NCBI RefSeq assembly: GCF_023169945.1
Contig: NZ_AP025591.1
Location: forward strand, 4,150,481-4,214,480
Length of the DNA: 64,000 nt
From: Anaeromyxobacter oryzae
GTDB lineage: Bacteria; Myxococcota; Myxococcia; Myxococcales; Anaeromyxobacteraceae
Direction of reading: 5' to 3'
Position 1 is the stretch's first letter. Each line of letters begins with the position of its first letter. The position numbers and the translations under genes are program-made. The notes beneath the pieces are model-generated. The model was not told where the DNA came from, did no database searches, and saw only the letters and a list, made by a program, of their open reading frames with translations. This document shows positions 53,704 through 63,039 of this stretch, one piece after another.

Positions 53704-55611
53704 ATGCCCCGCTCGATCGCCACGCCCGAGCCGGACGGCGCCGACCTCACGAAGCTCGTGGGGCTGAAGCTCGGGAACTATCGCCTCGAGCGGATCATCG
53801 GGCGCGGGCGGATGGGCATCGTGTACCTCGCGAAGGACGAGGCGCTCCTCCGCCCCACCGCCATCAAGATCCTCTCCTGGAGCGTCGCGGAGGCGAAGGG
53901 GCAGGATCCCGTCCAGTGGTTCCTCGCCGAGGCGCGGCTCGTCGCGCGCATCAACCACCCTCGCGTCGTGCAGATCTACGGGGCCGCGCGGCACGGCGAC
54001 CACTGCTACATCGCGATGGAGTACGTGGTCGGCAGCTCCGCCGAGGCGCTCGTCGCGAAGGCCGGCAGGATCGCGCCCGACGTCGCGACGGACATGCTGC
54101 TCCAGGCCGCCTCGGCGCTCGACGCCGCGCATCGCTCGGGCGTCGTCCACCGCGACGTGAAGCCGGCGAACCTGCTGGTCGGCGAGGACGGGGTGACGAA
54201 GCTCGGCGACTTCGGCATGGCGCTCGGGTCGGCGGAGGTCGGGGCCGGCAACGCGCACGTCCGCGTCGGGACGCCGTACTACACGGCGCCGGAGATCTGG
54301 CGCGGCGAGCCCGCGAGCCCCGCATCGGACGTCTACGCGCTCGGGGCGACCTACTTCCACCTGCTCACCGGGACGCCCCCGTTCCCCGGCCCCGACGTCG
54401 CGTCGGTCGAGCAGGCGCACCTCCGGGCGCCGGTGCCCGACCCGCGGACGCTCGTGCCGAACCTCCCGGAGTCGTGCGCCGCGCTCGTCGCCCGGGCGCT
54501 CGCGAAGGCTCCGCGGGAGCGGCATGCGTCCGCGCAGACGCTGCTCTGGGACGGGCGGCGCGTGCTGCAGGAGCTCGTGGCCGCGCCCGGCGCGGGCGCT
54601 GCGCCCGGGTACCGTCCCGCCGCGCGCCGCCCCGCGACGCCGCGCGCGGCGGCGCGCGCGCCCGCGGAGCGCGCGACGGGGCCGCTCGCCGACGTGCTCG
54701 GGTTCCGGCTCCGGCCGTTCGCCGGGGCGGTGCCCGCGGACGAGGGAGCCTCCGTCGTCGAGCCGCTCGCGGCGGTGCGGGCGCGCGTCGCGGAGTGGGC
54801 GCGCGACGACGTGACCGTGCTGCTCCTGAGCGGCGGCCCGCACAGCGGCTGCGGCGCGCTCTCCCGCCAGGCGGCGGCGGAGCTCTCCGGCGAGCGGCTC
54901 GCGATCGCGCTCGACGCCGGCGCGGACGGGGAGGGCCGGACCTGCCTGCAGAGGCTCTGCCGCGCCGCCGGCGTGCCCGAGGAGGCGTCGGACGAGGCGA
55001 GCCTGGACGCGCTCGTCGCGCGGTTCACCGAGGAGCACCACGCGCGCGGCGCGCCGCCGGTCGTCGTCCTGGACGGCGTGCCCGCGACGCAGGCCGCGCC
55101 GCGCGCCCTCGTGCGCATCGTCGAGGCGGCGCTCTGGTCGCGCTCGTTCAAGCTGCTGCTCGCCGCGGAGCCGGCGGTCCCGGAGGCGCTCGCCCGCGCC
55201 GGGGTCTCGCTCCGGGGCGACGCCTTCACGCTCGTCGCCGTGCCCGCCCTCGACCGCGCGCAGATCGGCGCTCACGTCCGCGGGTGGATCGACGCGGCGC
55301 TCGCGCCGCGTGCGCCGCCGATCCTCGTCTCCCCGGACGCGCTGCTCCTCCTGGCGCTCCGGTCCGAGGGCGCGCTCGAGCGCGTGAACCGGATCGCCGA
55401 GAACATGCTGTGGCTCGCGGCCGCGGAGCGCCGCCGGACGCTCTCGTCGTGGCACGCCTGGGCGGCGTCGGACCGGGAGCGCTGGTCCCCGGCCGCGCCG
55501 GCGACGCTGCCGCGCCGGCCGGACCGGTGGCCGCCGACGGAGGTCATCGACGTGATCGACGCTTGCCGCCGGGGCGCGGGCCTGCCGCCCTGGCCGAGAG
55601 GAAAGCCGTGA
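53704..55611 (+). CDS. Eukaryotic-type Ser/Thr protein kinase fused to ATPase-like domain
   Basis: The 635-residue protein has a complete kinase domain at ~25-290. This includes the glycine loop IGRGRMG (32-38), Lys55 in AIKIL, the catalytic loop HRDVKPAN (149-156), DFG (169-171) and PEIW (196-199). A flexible Ala/Pro/Arg linker follows. Residues ~325-600 resemble ExeA/AAA ATPases, but the P-loop is GGPHSGCGALS (377-387) and lacks the Walker A Lys. A Walker-B-like strand, VVVLDG, comes later. There is no membrane helix, so it is cytoplasmic. The start at ATG 53704 is preferred to GTG 53692, which overlaps the previous stop. Confidence 0.88.
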   Translation: MPRSIATPEPDGADLTKLVGLKLGNYRLERIIGRGRMGIVYLAKDEALLRPTAIKILSWSVAEAKGQDPVQWFLAEARLVARINHPRVVQIYGAARHGDHCYIAMEYVVGSSAEALVAKAGRIAPDVATDMLLQAASALDAAHRSGVVHRDVKPANLLVGEDGVTKLGDFGMALGSAEVGAGNAHVRVGTPYYTAPEIWRGEPASPASDVYALGATYFHLLTGTPPFPGPDVASVEQAHLRAPVPDPRTLVPNLPESCAALVARALAKAPRERHASAQTLLWDGRRVLQELVAAPGAGAAPGYRPAARRPATPRAAARAPAERATGPLADVLGFRLRPFAGAVPADEGASVVEPLAAVRARVAEWARDDVTVLLLSGGPHSGCGALSRQAAAELSGERLAIALDAGADGEGRTCLQRLCRAAGVPEEASDEASLDALVARFTEEHHARGAPPVVVLDGVPATQAAPRALVRIVEAALWSRSFKLLLAAEPAVPEALARAGVSLRGDAFTLVAVPALDRAQIGAHVRGWIDAALAPRAPPILVSPDALLLLALRSEGALERVNRIAENMLWLAAAERRRTLSSWHAWAASDRERWSPAAPATLPRRPDRWPPTEVIDVIDACRRGAGLPPWPRGKP

Positions 55612-55669
55612 CCTGGACCGAAGAGCCGGCGCGCCGTGAGGCGCCGGTCGCACAACGACGGAGCGACCC

Positions 55670-55993
55670 ATGTCCGAGCTCGCGCTGATCGCCGGCCTCC
55701 CCGAGGTGAGGAGCGCCGTGCTGGGAGACGTCGGAGGCACGTTCCTCGACGCCCTCCGCGAGGAGGACGGCGAGACGGTCGCCGCGGTCGCCGGCTTCGT
55801 CGTGACGAGCCTCCTCGAGGCGGGGGAGCACCTCGGCCTCGGCGCGCTGCAGCGGATCACGTTCGCGGGCGCGAACCGCGCCCACGTCCTGGCCGTCCGC
55901 GGCGGGTCGGTGCTGACCGCGGCGGTCGAGCCGGCGGCGGCCCACGCCGGCGTCGAGAAGGCTCTCGAGACATCCCTGCAAGGACGAGGCTGA
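55670..55993 (+). CDS. Single-domain Roadblock/LC7-like protein
   Basis: The 107-residue protein has the compact alpha/beta pattern of Roadblock domains. It starts LALIAGLPEVRSAVLGDVGG, followed by VAGFVVTSLLEAGEHLGLGA and LAVRGGSVLTAAVEPAAAHAG. MglB-like Roadblock proteins are GTPase partners in Myxococcota; no GTPase gene lies nearby. It is two bases before the next Roadblock protein gene, so both are co-translated. Confidence 0.8.
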   Translation: MSELALIAGLPEVRSAVLGDVGGTFLDALREEDGETVAAVAGFVVTSLLEAGEHLGLGALQRITFAGANRAHVLAVRGGSVLTAAVEPAAAHAGVEKALETSLQGRG

Positions 55994-55995
55994 TC

Positions 55996-56748
55996 ATGGA
56001 GAACATCCTCCAGGCGCTGCTCGATCTCTCCGGCGTGAGCGCGACGCTCGTGTTCGACGGCGCCGGCCGGCTGGTCGCGTCCCGCGGTCACGCCGTCTAC
56101 GACCGCGCGCTCTGCGAGCAGGTCAGCGCCACGCTCGTGAGGGCGACCGACGCGGTCCAGCTGCAGCAGCGCGACTGGGAGTGGCTCACGGCGCAGTTCG
56201 CCGACGGCAAGCTCCTCCTCCGGAACCTCGGCGCGGCCCGCGACGGTCAGACGCACGTGCTCGCGCTCGTCGCCGACGCCGCGCTGAACCCTTCGTTCGC
56301 GACGGTGGCGATCCGGGTCGCCGCGACGAAGCTGAAGAAGGCGCTCGACGAGGGGGCACCCCCGGGCCCCGGCGCGTCCTCGGTGCACGACCTCGCGGCG
56401 GCCGCCCACGCGCCGCCCGCGGCGTCCTCGTCGGCGCACCTGCCGTCGGAGTCGAAGCCGGTGCTCGCGAACTCCGGCCTGAGCTGGTCGAAGATCTCGA
56501 GCGTCGGCCTCTCGCGCGTGGCGGTCGCGGATCCCGCGGCGGGCGCGTTCCTCTCCCGCTGCGCGAAGGAGCTCGCGCGTCACGTGGGTCCCATCTCGAA
56601 GGTGTACGTGGAGGAGGCGGTCCGTCGCGTGTCGCCGGACGCGCCGTTCGCGCTCTCTTCCGCGGGGCCGCTCCTCGACGACCTCGCGGGCCAGATCGAG
56701 GACGCCGACGATCGGGCCAAGTTCCGCAGCACGCTGCAGAGCCGATAG
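55996..56748 (+). CDS. Roadblock-like protein with C-terminal DUF8082-type domain
   Basis: The 250-residue protein opens with a Roadblock-like domain (~1-118: MENILQALLDLSGVSATLVF; LLLRNLGAARDGQTHVLALV). A Ser/Pro/Ala linker leads to a helical C-terminal domain: LSRCAKELARHVGPISKVYV, then LDDLAGQIEDADDRAKFRST. 'L...vGPi.kv.v..a' with 'l...l..ei.d..dR..F' is the pattern of a C-terminal domain also found on Ser/Thr kinases of this kind of bacteria. It may dock onto the kinase. Confidence 0.72.
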   Translation: MENILQALLDLSGVSATLVFDGAGRLVASRGHAVYDRALCEQVSATLVRATDAVQLQQRDWEWLTAQFADGKLLLRNLGAARDGQTHVLALVADAALNPSFATVAIRVAATKLKKALDEGAPPGPGASSVHDLAAAAHAPPAASSSAHLPSESKPVLANSGLSWSKISSVGLSRVAVADPAAGAFLSRCAKELARHVGPISKVYVEEAVRRVSPDAPFALSSAGPLLDDLAGQIEDADDRAKFRSTLQSR

Positions 56749-56793
56749 CCGAAGAGCAGGCCACCCCCTGGATCGACTCTTGGAGGTCAGGAG

Positions 56794-57711
56794 ATGTCCA
56801 TCGTTCTCGCGGTCCGAAGGAGCCTCGGCGCGAAGGTGTCGCTGAAGCTCGCGGTCCTGGCGCTCGCGCTCACCGCGATCGCCGCCACCGTCATCACCGT
56901 CCACCAGACGCGGCAGATGGAGGAGCTCACGCTCGAGAAGGCCCGGGTAGCGGCCGCGATCGGCGCCCGCCAGTACGGCGACGTGTTCGACGGCGCGATC
57001 GACGCGGGGCTCGTGACCGTGAACGACGTGTTCGATCGGAGCTACGCGCCGATCAAGGGCCACGACTGGGGCGACAAGCCCAAGTTCCACACCCGGTACG
57101 ACGCGCTGACGGACCGCGCGGTGCTCGTGTTCCAGGACAAGTTCCTCGAGCACCAGGACTTCGTGTTCGCGGTCGGCGTCGACGAGAACGGCTACCTGCC
57201 GACGCACAACACGCGCTACCAGAAGCCCCTCACCGGCGACGCGTCCAAGGACCTCTCCGGCAACCGCACCAAGCGCATCTTCGACGACCCGGTGGGCATC
57301 GCCGCGGCGAAGAACCTGCAGCCGAGCCTGCTGCAGGTCTACAACCGCGACACGGGCGAGACGATGTGGGACGTGTCCTCGCCGATCTACGTGAAGGGGA
57401 AGCACTGGGGCGGGTTCCGGGTGGCCGTCTCGATGGAGCGCATCGCCGGCCGGCAGCGCCAGCTCATCGGCATCCTGATCGCGGTGTTCGGGATGTTCGC
57501 GCTCGTGACCGTGGGGGCCATGTTCCTCGTGGTCCACGGGGCGATGAAGCCGGTCGTCGCGCTCACCGAGGCCGCCGACCGGATCAGCCTGGGCGAGGAG
57601 CTCGACACGCCCGTCAAGTCGCCGTCCGTCGACGAGATCGGCCGGCTCACCAAGACGATCGACCGCCTGCGCGTCAGCATGAAGGCCGCGATGACGCGCC
57701 TCGGCCACTGA
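56794..57711 (+). CDS. Membrane-bound Cache-type sensor with HAMP and no output domain
   Basis: The 305-residue protein has membrane helices at about 16-38 and 229-252 flanking a periplasmic sensor. Its motifs include DENGYLPTHNTRYQKPLTG, NRTKRIFDD, RDTGETMWDVSSPIYVKG and HWGGFRVAVS. These are landmarks of the Cache sensor found in many chemoreceptors. A HAMP follows (AMKPVVALTEAADRISLGEEL), and the chain ends about 30 residues later with no kinase, cyclase or MCP domain. GGAGGTCAGGAG precedes the ATG. The next gene encodes a secreted copy of the sensor. Confidence 0.83.
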   Translation: MSIVLAVRRSLGAKVSLKLAVLALALTAIAATVITVHQTRQMEELTLEKARVAAAIGARQYGDVFDGAIDAGLVTVNDVFDRSYAPIKGHDWGDKPKFHTRYDALTDRAVLVFQDKFLEHQDFVFAVGVDENGYLPTHNTRYQKPLTGDASKDLSGNRTKRIFDDPVGIAAAKNLQPSLLQVYNRDTGETMWDVSSPIYVKGKHWGGFRVAVSMERIAGRQRQLIGILIAVFGMFALVTVGAMFLVVHGAMKPVVALTEAADRISLGEELDTPVKSPSVDEIGRLTKTIDRLRVSMKAAMTRLGH

Positions 57712-57734
57712 CCGCCACCGGAGGAGACGACACC

Positions 57735-58388
57735 ATGAAGCGTTCCGTCCTCGAGGTCTGCGCGATCCTCGGCCTGGCGCTCGCCGCCCTGGCCCCCGCC
57801 ACCGCCCGCGCCCAGCGGGCGCCGAAGCCGGTCCCCGCCGCCGTGGTCGACGGCCTCTCGGCGCAGGACCGGGAGATGCTCGCGCTCGCGAACGAGTTCG
57901 CCCGGCGCTGCACCGACACGCTGGAGCGGTGGATCGCGAGCAAGGAGGTCACGCAGGACCAGCTGTTCAGCTTCCTCTACTACCCCGTGCCGAACACGGA
58001 CCCGCCCAAGTTCACGACCGACTGGGACCGCCTCTCCGACCGCGACATCCTCGGCGTCGAGGAGAGCATCCTCGCGCGCTCGCCGACCATCATCTTCACG
58101 GTCATGGTCGATCGGTACGGCTACCTCCCGACGCACAACCAGCGATACTCGCTCCCGCTCACCGGGAACATGGCGAGCGACCTCGTGAACAACCGGACGA
58201 AGCGCATCTTCAACGACCGGACCGGGCTCGCCGCGGCGCAGAACGAGGCCGCGTTCCTCATCCAGCGCTACCAGCGGGACACGGGCGAGACGATGGTGGA
58301 TCTCTCGGTGCCGGTCTTCGTCCGCGGCGTGCACTGGGGCGCGGTGCGGATCGGCTTCCGGGCCGTCGACTCGAAGGGCGAGCTGTAG
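57735..58388 (+). CDS. Secreted Cache-type sensor protein
   Basis: The 217-residue protein has a signal peptide (1-26, ending ATARA). The rest is the same sensor family as the previous gene: GYLPTHNQRYSLPLTGN, NNRTKRIFND, RDTGETMVDLSVPVFVRG and HWGAVRIGFR. It has no membrane helix, HAMP or output domain. GGAGGAGACG precedes the ATG by a few bases. It may bind ligand in the periplasm and deliver it to, or compete with, the membrane-bound copy. Last gene of the cluster. Confidence 0.83.
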   Translation: MKRSVLEVCAILGLALAALAPATARAQRAPKPVPAAVVDGLSAQDREMLALANEFARRCTDTLERWIASKEVTQDQLFSFLYYPVPNTDPPKFTTDWDRLSDRDILGVEESILARSPTIIFTVMVDRYGYLPTHNQRYSLPLTGNMASDLVNNRTKRIFNDRTGLAAAQNEAAFLIQRYQRDTGETMVDLSVPVFVRGVHWGAVRIGFRAVDSKGEL

Positions 58389-58479
58389 GAGCCCTCGAAG
58401 GTCGGGTCGAGCTGCTTCTCCAGGAGCGCGTCGCGCGCCCGAACGGGAGCGCGAGAAGCGAACTGGCGCGAGCGCGGGC

Positions 58480-58517
58480 GCGAACGGGAAGCGCGAGCGC
58501 GGACGCGAACGGGAAGC
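58480..58517. repeat. Short GC-rich tandem repeat
   Basis: GCGAACGGGAAGC occurs at 58480-58492 and 58505-58517 (period 25), and a degenerate copy lies just upstream around 58440. The surrounding sequence is a low-complexity mix of GCGCGAG and GAACGGGA blocks. Confidence 0.6.
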
Positions 58518-58541
58518 TCGAATCGGCTTGGAGATGTACCC

Positions 58542-58571
58542 GCTCTCCCCCCGTGCCAGCGGGGGGAGAGC
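58542..58571. repeat. REP-like palindrome, copy 1
   Basis: GCTCTCCCCCC (58542-58552) pairs perfectly with GGGGGGAGAGC (58561-58571) around an 8-nt loop. The core CTCTCCCCCC / GGGGGGAGAG recurs at 59133-59173. It lies about 150 bp past the last signalling gene and may terminate or protect its transcript. Confidence 0.65.
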
Positions 58572-58905
58572 AACCGTGTTGAACGTCAAGCCGCGACGGT
58601 GACCGGCGCCACCTTGGGTCACGTTCGCATTCGCGCCTTCCCGTCAGCGATCTCGGTCCCATTCACTTTCGCGTCCGCCCGGCGACGGGTGCTGGGCGCT
58701 CCGGGGTACGGCGCCGCGCCGGCGTGGAGGCCCCCTCGTCCGTGCTCGCCGCGGACTCGCGACCGGGCGCCGTAGGTCGATCGGGCGCCGAAGCGCGCGG
58801 GGCCGCGGCACGCCCGGACGCGCCACGCTCGCGCCCGGGCGTGGCGTGCGTCGCGCGAAGCGAACGGTTCCGTGGGGCGCTCGCGTGTCACGTCGCGTGC
58901 ACCGC

Positions 58906-58935
58906 GGCTGAAGTATTGTCGATCGGGTCCGTACG
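58906..58935 (+). repeat. 30-bp motif, copy 1
   Basis: GGCTGAAGTATTG followed by a variable centre and TCCGTACG. Copy 2 lies at 59212-59240. The shared parts are GGCT(G/A)AAGTA(T/C)TG at one end and TCCGTACG at the other. Confidence 0.6.
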
Positions 58936-59132
58936 CAGCGACGCGGCTGCGCGCGGGCGAGGGGGCCTCCCCGACTGTATGGCGCGGCGCCTGTTGGCGT
59001 TCGCGATCCCGGCCTCGCTTTCGCCGCTCGCCGCTCGCCGCTCGCCCTCGCCGCTCGCCCTCGCCCGACCCCGAGCTCCGACCTCGACGCGGACCTCGCG
59101 CTGGTCCTCTTCGCCCGGCACACCAGATCCCT

Positions 59133-59173
59133 CCCTCTCCCCCCGCGAAGCGAAGCGCAGCGGGGGGAGAGGG
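59133..59173. repeat. REP-like palindrome, copy 2
   Basis: CCCTCTCCCCCCG (59133-59145) pairs perfectly with CGGGGGGAGAGGG (59161-59173), a 13-bp stem with a 15-nt loop. It shares its core with copy 1. Confidence 0.65.
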
Positions 59174-59211
59174 CCGGGGTGAGGGGGGCCGCACGCGATC
59201 CGTGACAGGCC

Positions 59212-59240
59212 GGCTAAAGTACTGCGGGCCGGTCCGTACG
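59212..59240 (+). repeat. 30-bp motif, copy 2
   Basis: GGCTAAAGTACTG followed by a centre one base shorter than copy 1 and the identical end TCCGTACG. It is 306 bp from copy 1 in the same orientation. Confidence 0.6.
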
Positions 59241-59375
59241 AAACGCCCGGTCCCTGCGCTCCGGCGCGAAGGCCCGGTCCGGCTTTCTCCGCTTCAGTCG
59301 GCGATCGGGCTGCTGGCGGATGGACGCACGAGCGCACTCGGAACGTGCCGATGTGATTCGATCCCGAGTTGCCCC

Positions 59376-60506
59376 TCACGTCCCCGGCGGCGCGTCCTCC
59401 GCGAGCGCGGACTTGAGGCGCGCCAGCGACTCCTGCGCGTCCGAGAGGAAGCGCAGGTCGTCCACGCCGGACCGGGCGGCGCGGGCGAGGGTCTGGTCGT
59501 ACGCCGAGATGGCCTTCGTGGCGAGGACGCGCACCTTCCTGCGGAGCTCCGACCGGTACGCGGCCGCGTGCTCCTCGTCGAGGCCGGGCGGGAGCGGCGC
59601 GTCGAGCAGCTGCCGCCGGAGCTCGTCGTACAGCTCGCCGATGCGGAAGCCGGCAGCGACCGCCCAGCGGTCGTCGCCCATCCGGATCGCGCGGAGGTAG
59701 TGGCCCTGCGCCGACAGCAGCATCTCGGCCTTGTGCTCCAGGTCCTGCCGGAGCCGCTCCTCGTCTCCGCTCGAGGGATCGAGCGGCAGCGCGCGGAACC
59801 AGGTCCGGTACGTCTCGCCGAGGTAGTACTGCGCGAGCGACGGGTAGTACGGGTCGAGCCGCTCCTGGTCGCTCGCGCCCTGCCACGCGCCGAGGGCGAG
59901 CCGGAAGCTCTTCTCCGCGTCCTCGGTCTTGCCGCCCTCGAGCTCCAGGACGCCGCGCTGTGCGAGCGCGCGGATCCGCAGCGCCGGGTCGAGGCCGTCG
60001 CGGCGCAGGATCGCCTCGAGCCGCGCGTGCGCCTCGTCGAGCTCGTGCAGGTAGTAGAGGCAGTCCGCGATCTTGAAGCTCGCCTCGAGCGCGTCCGGCC
60101 CCTCGTACTTCCGCTCCACCGTCCGGAAGCGCTCGAGCGCGAGGCGCCACTCGTCGAGGTGCTGGTACGCGAGCCCCGCGTCGAACAGCGCCGCCGCCTC
60201 GTGCCGCGAGGTGGGGAAGAGGTCGGCGAGCCGGGCGAACGCCGCGGCCGCGCGCGCGTACTCGCCCGCGCCGTACGCGGCGGTCCCGATGGCGAACAGC
60301 TCCTCGTCGTTCTTCCCCTCGAGCTCGAGGTCGGTCGGCGAGACCTTCACCTCCTCGGGGGGGAAGGCGAGGTGCTGCGGGGTCGAGGCGCCCGCCGGCG
60401 CGGCGGCGGCGTCGGCTGGGCGCGGCGCGCGGGCCCCGGCGCAGGCGATGAGGATGAACGGCGCGACGAGCGTCGCGGTCCGGCGGAGGGTCATGTGCGG
60501 GGTCAC
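59376..60506 (-). CDS. TPR-repeat lipoprotein
   Basis: The 376-residue protein has a lipoprotein signal (LVAPFILIACAGA, Cys at about 22). Several helix-turn-helix TPR units follow, for example ELFAIGTAAYGAGEYARAAA, AAALFDAGLAYQHLDEWRLA, ASFKIADCLYYLHELDEAHA and ALAQRGVLELEGGKTEDAEK. It resembles outer-membrane assembly or scaffold lipoproteins. The GTG at 60506 overlaps the YjbQ stop (GTGA) and has AAGG 10 nt upstream; an ATG four codons later is the alternative. Binding partner unknown. Confidence 0.78.
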   Translation of the reverse strand: MTPHMTLRRTATLVAPFILIACAGARAPRPADAAAAPAGASTPQHLAFPPEEVKVSPTDLELEGKNDEELFAIGTAAYGAGEYARAAAAFARLADLFPTSRHEAAALFDAGLAYQHLDEWRLALERFRTVERKYEGPDALEASFKIADCLYYLHELDEAHARLEAILRRDGLDPALRIRALAQRGVLELEGGKTEDAEKSFRLALGAWQGASDQERLDPYYPSLAQYYLGETYRTWFRALPLDPSSGDEERLRQDLEHKAEMLLSAQGHYLRAIRMGDDRWAVAAGFRIGELYDELRRQLLDAPLPPGLDEEHAAAYRSELRRKVRVLATKAISAYDQTLARAARSGVDDLRFLSDAQESLARLKSALAEDAPPGT

Positions 60507-60913
60507 CCGGGGAGCACCTTGAGGCTCACGGTCCGGCGCCGCGGCCCGTCGAACTCGCAGAGGTAGATCCCCTGCCAGGTGCCGAGCACGGGCGCGCCGC
60601 GCTCGACGATCACCGTGGCGGAAGTCCCGACGAGCGCCGTCTTCACGTGCGCGTCGCTGTTCCCCTCCGCGTGCCGGTAGGCGCCGCGCGGCGGCCGGGC
60701 GGGGACGGCGTTCTCGAGCGCGAGGAGGAAGTCGGCCTTCACATCCGGGTCGGCGTTCTCCTGGATCGTCACGCCGGCCGTGGTGTGCGGGACGTAGACG
60801 ACGAGCAGCCCGTCGGTCACGCCCGCGGCGCGGAGCGCGGCCCGGATCTCGCCGGTGATCTCGACGAGCTCGGCCTTCGCGTGGGTCTCGACGGAGAGGT
60901 CCGGCAGGCGCAT
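60503..60913 (-). CDS. yjbQ: YjbQ-family protein (UPF0047, secondary thiamine-phosphate synthase activity)
   Basis: The 136-residue protein matches the family in size. The characteristic motifs are VYVPHTTAGVTIQENADPDV, YRHAEGNSDAHVKTALVG and LGTWQGIYLCEFDGPRRRTV, with conserved His residues of the trimeric fold's putative active site. Its role in cells is poorly known. It overlaps the TPR gene (GTGA) and follows the ArsA-like ATPase by 12 bp. Confidence 0.92.
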   Translation of the reverse strand: MRLPDLSVETHAKAELVEITGEIRAALRAAGVTDGLLVVYVPHTTAGVTIQENADPDVKADFLLALENAVPARPPRGAYRHAEGNSDAHVKTALVGTSATVIVERGAPVLGTWQGIYLCEFDGPRRRTVSLKVLPG

Positions 60914-60925
60914 CCGTCCGGCATG

Positions 60926-62052
<1,127 letters not shown>

Positions 62053-62056
<4 letters not shown>

Positions 62057-62994
62057 GCGAGGCTCCCGGGCGGCGCCGCGGCGATCGCGGCGGCGATCTC
62101 CTCGACGGCCGCAGGTCCCCACTCCGCGATGGGGAGGAGCGGGAGGACGCAGGTGGGGAGATCCAGCGCCGCCCGGGCGCGCGCGAGGTAGCGCCCGGCC
62201 TGCTCGGCGCGGAGCGCCTGGAGGCGCCCCGCCTGCGCCGCGGGCCCGAGCGGCGGCGCGGCGGCGGCGAGCGGCGCGAGCAGCGCCGCCTCCTCGGGCG
62301 TGAACCGCGCGTCGGGCATCGCGTTCACGAAGAGCGCCGCGCGCGGCATCCCGAGCACCTCGCGGATCTGGCCGTCGAGCTCGATGGCCTCGTTCACCGG
62401 CATCTCCTCGGGGAGCGTGACGAGGGCGATCGCGGTCTGCGCCGGGTCGACCAGCATCGCCTCCATCCACTCCGCGTCGTGCCGCAGCGGTCCGCCGGGC
62501 ACGGTGTCGAGGAGGGCGCTCGGCACCCGCAGCAGCTGGACGGCGTGGCCGGTCGCCGGCGCGTCGACGAGCACGAGGTCCCACCGCGGGCGTCCGCGCT
62601 CCTCCGTCCGCGCCTCGTGGAGGATCTTCCCGAGCATGACGAGCTCGGCGAGGGACGGCACGACTCTCAGGAAGTACTTCACCACCCGGTTCTCGAAGAC
62701 GGCCTCGTAGATGGTCCGGAACCGGAGGACCATGAGGCCGTACTCGCGCATCGCGTCCGGCGGGGTGACGTTGACCGTCGAGATCCCGGGCCGCGCCTGC
62801 CGCGTGGCGTGGCCCGCCGCCGGCGCGCCGAGAAGCGGTGCGATCCGCTCCTGCGCGTTCACCTCGCAGACGAGCACGCGCTTCCCGGACCGGGCGGCGA
62901 GCAGGGCGAGCGCGGCCGTCACGGTCGACTTCCCCACGCCGCCCTTCCCCGTGACGATGACGAGGCGTCGCTCGAGAAGGGTCGGGAGGCCCAC
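62053..62994 (-). CDS. ArsA/GET3-family ATPase (second copy)
   Basis: The 313-residue ATPase has LVIVTGKGGVGKSTVTAALAL, VLVCEVNAQERIAPLLG, LVLVDAPATGHAVQLLRVP (ArsA signature) and LFVNAMPDARF. It differs from the first copy in switch I and lacks its long insert. ArsA has two fused halves; here the halves seem to be separate genes that could form a heterodimer. The GTG at 62994 is the first start upstream of the P-loop with normal spacing. The gene is divergent from 63040. Confidence 0.88.
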
Positions 62995-63039
62995 GAGGCT
63001 TGACAAGCTAGCGAGGGGAGGGTGACAAGTCCACCATCT

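Larger units (their letters stand above)
58389..59375. other. Gene-free region with hairpins and repeats
   Basis: Nothing with normal codon bias was found in about 990 bp. The ORFs crossing it are low-complexity Arg/Ser/Ala/Pro chains. The region contains a ~25-bp tandem repeat, two strong palindromes and two copies of a 30-bp motif (each listed separately). It probably carries dispersed repeat elements and perhaps small RNAs. Confidence 0.6.

Noticed and set aside
58724..59182. 152-residue open frame on the plus strand
   Set aside because: The product is low-complexity (Arg, Ser, Pro) and the DNA is repetitive with hairpins inside, unlike a coding gene.
63000..63028. TTGACA near the divergent start of the phasin-like gene
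   Set aside because: The hexamer 17 bp downstream (TGACAA) does not resemble a -10 element.
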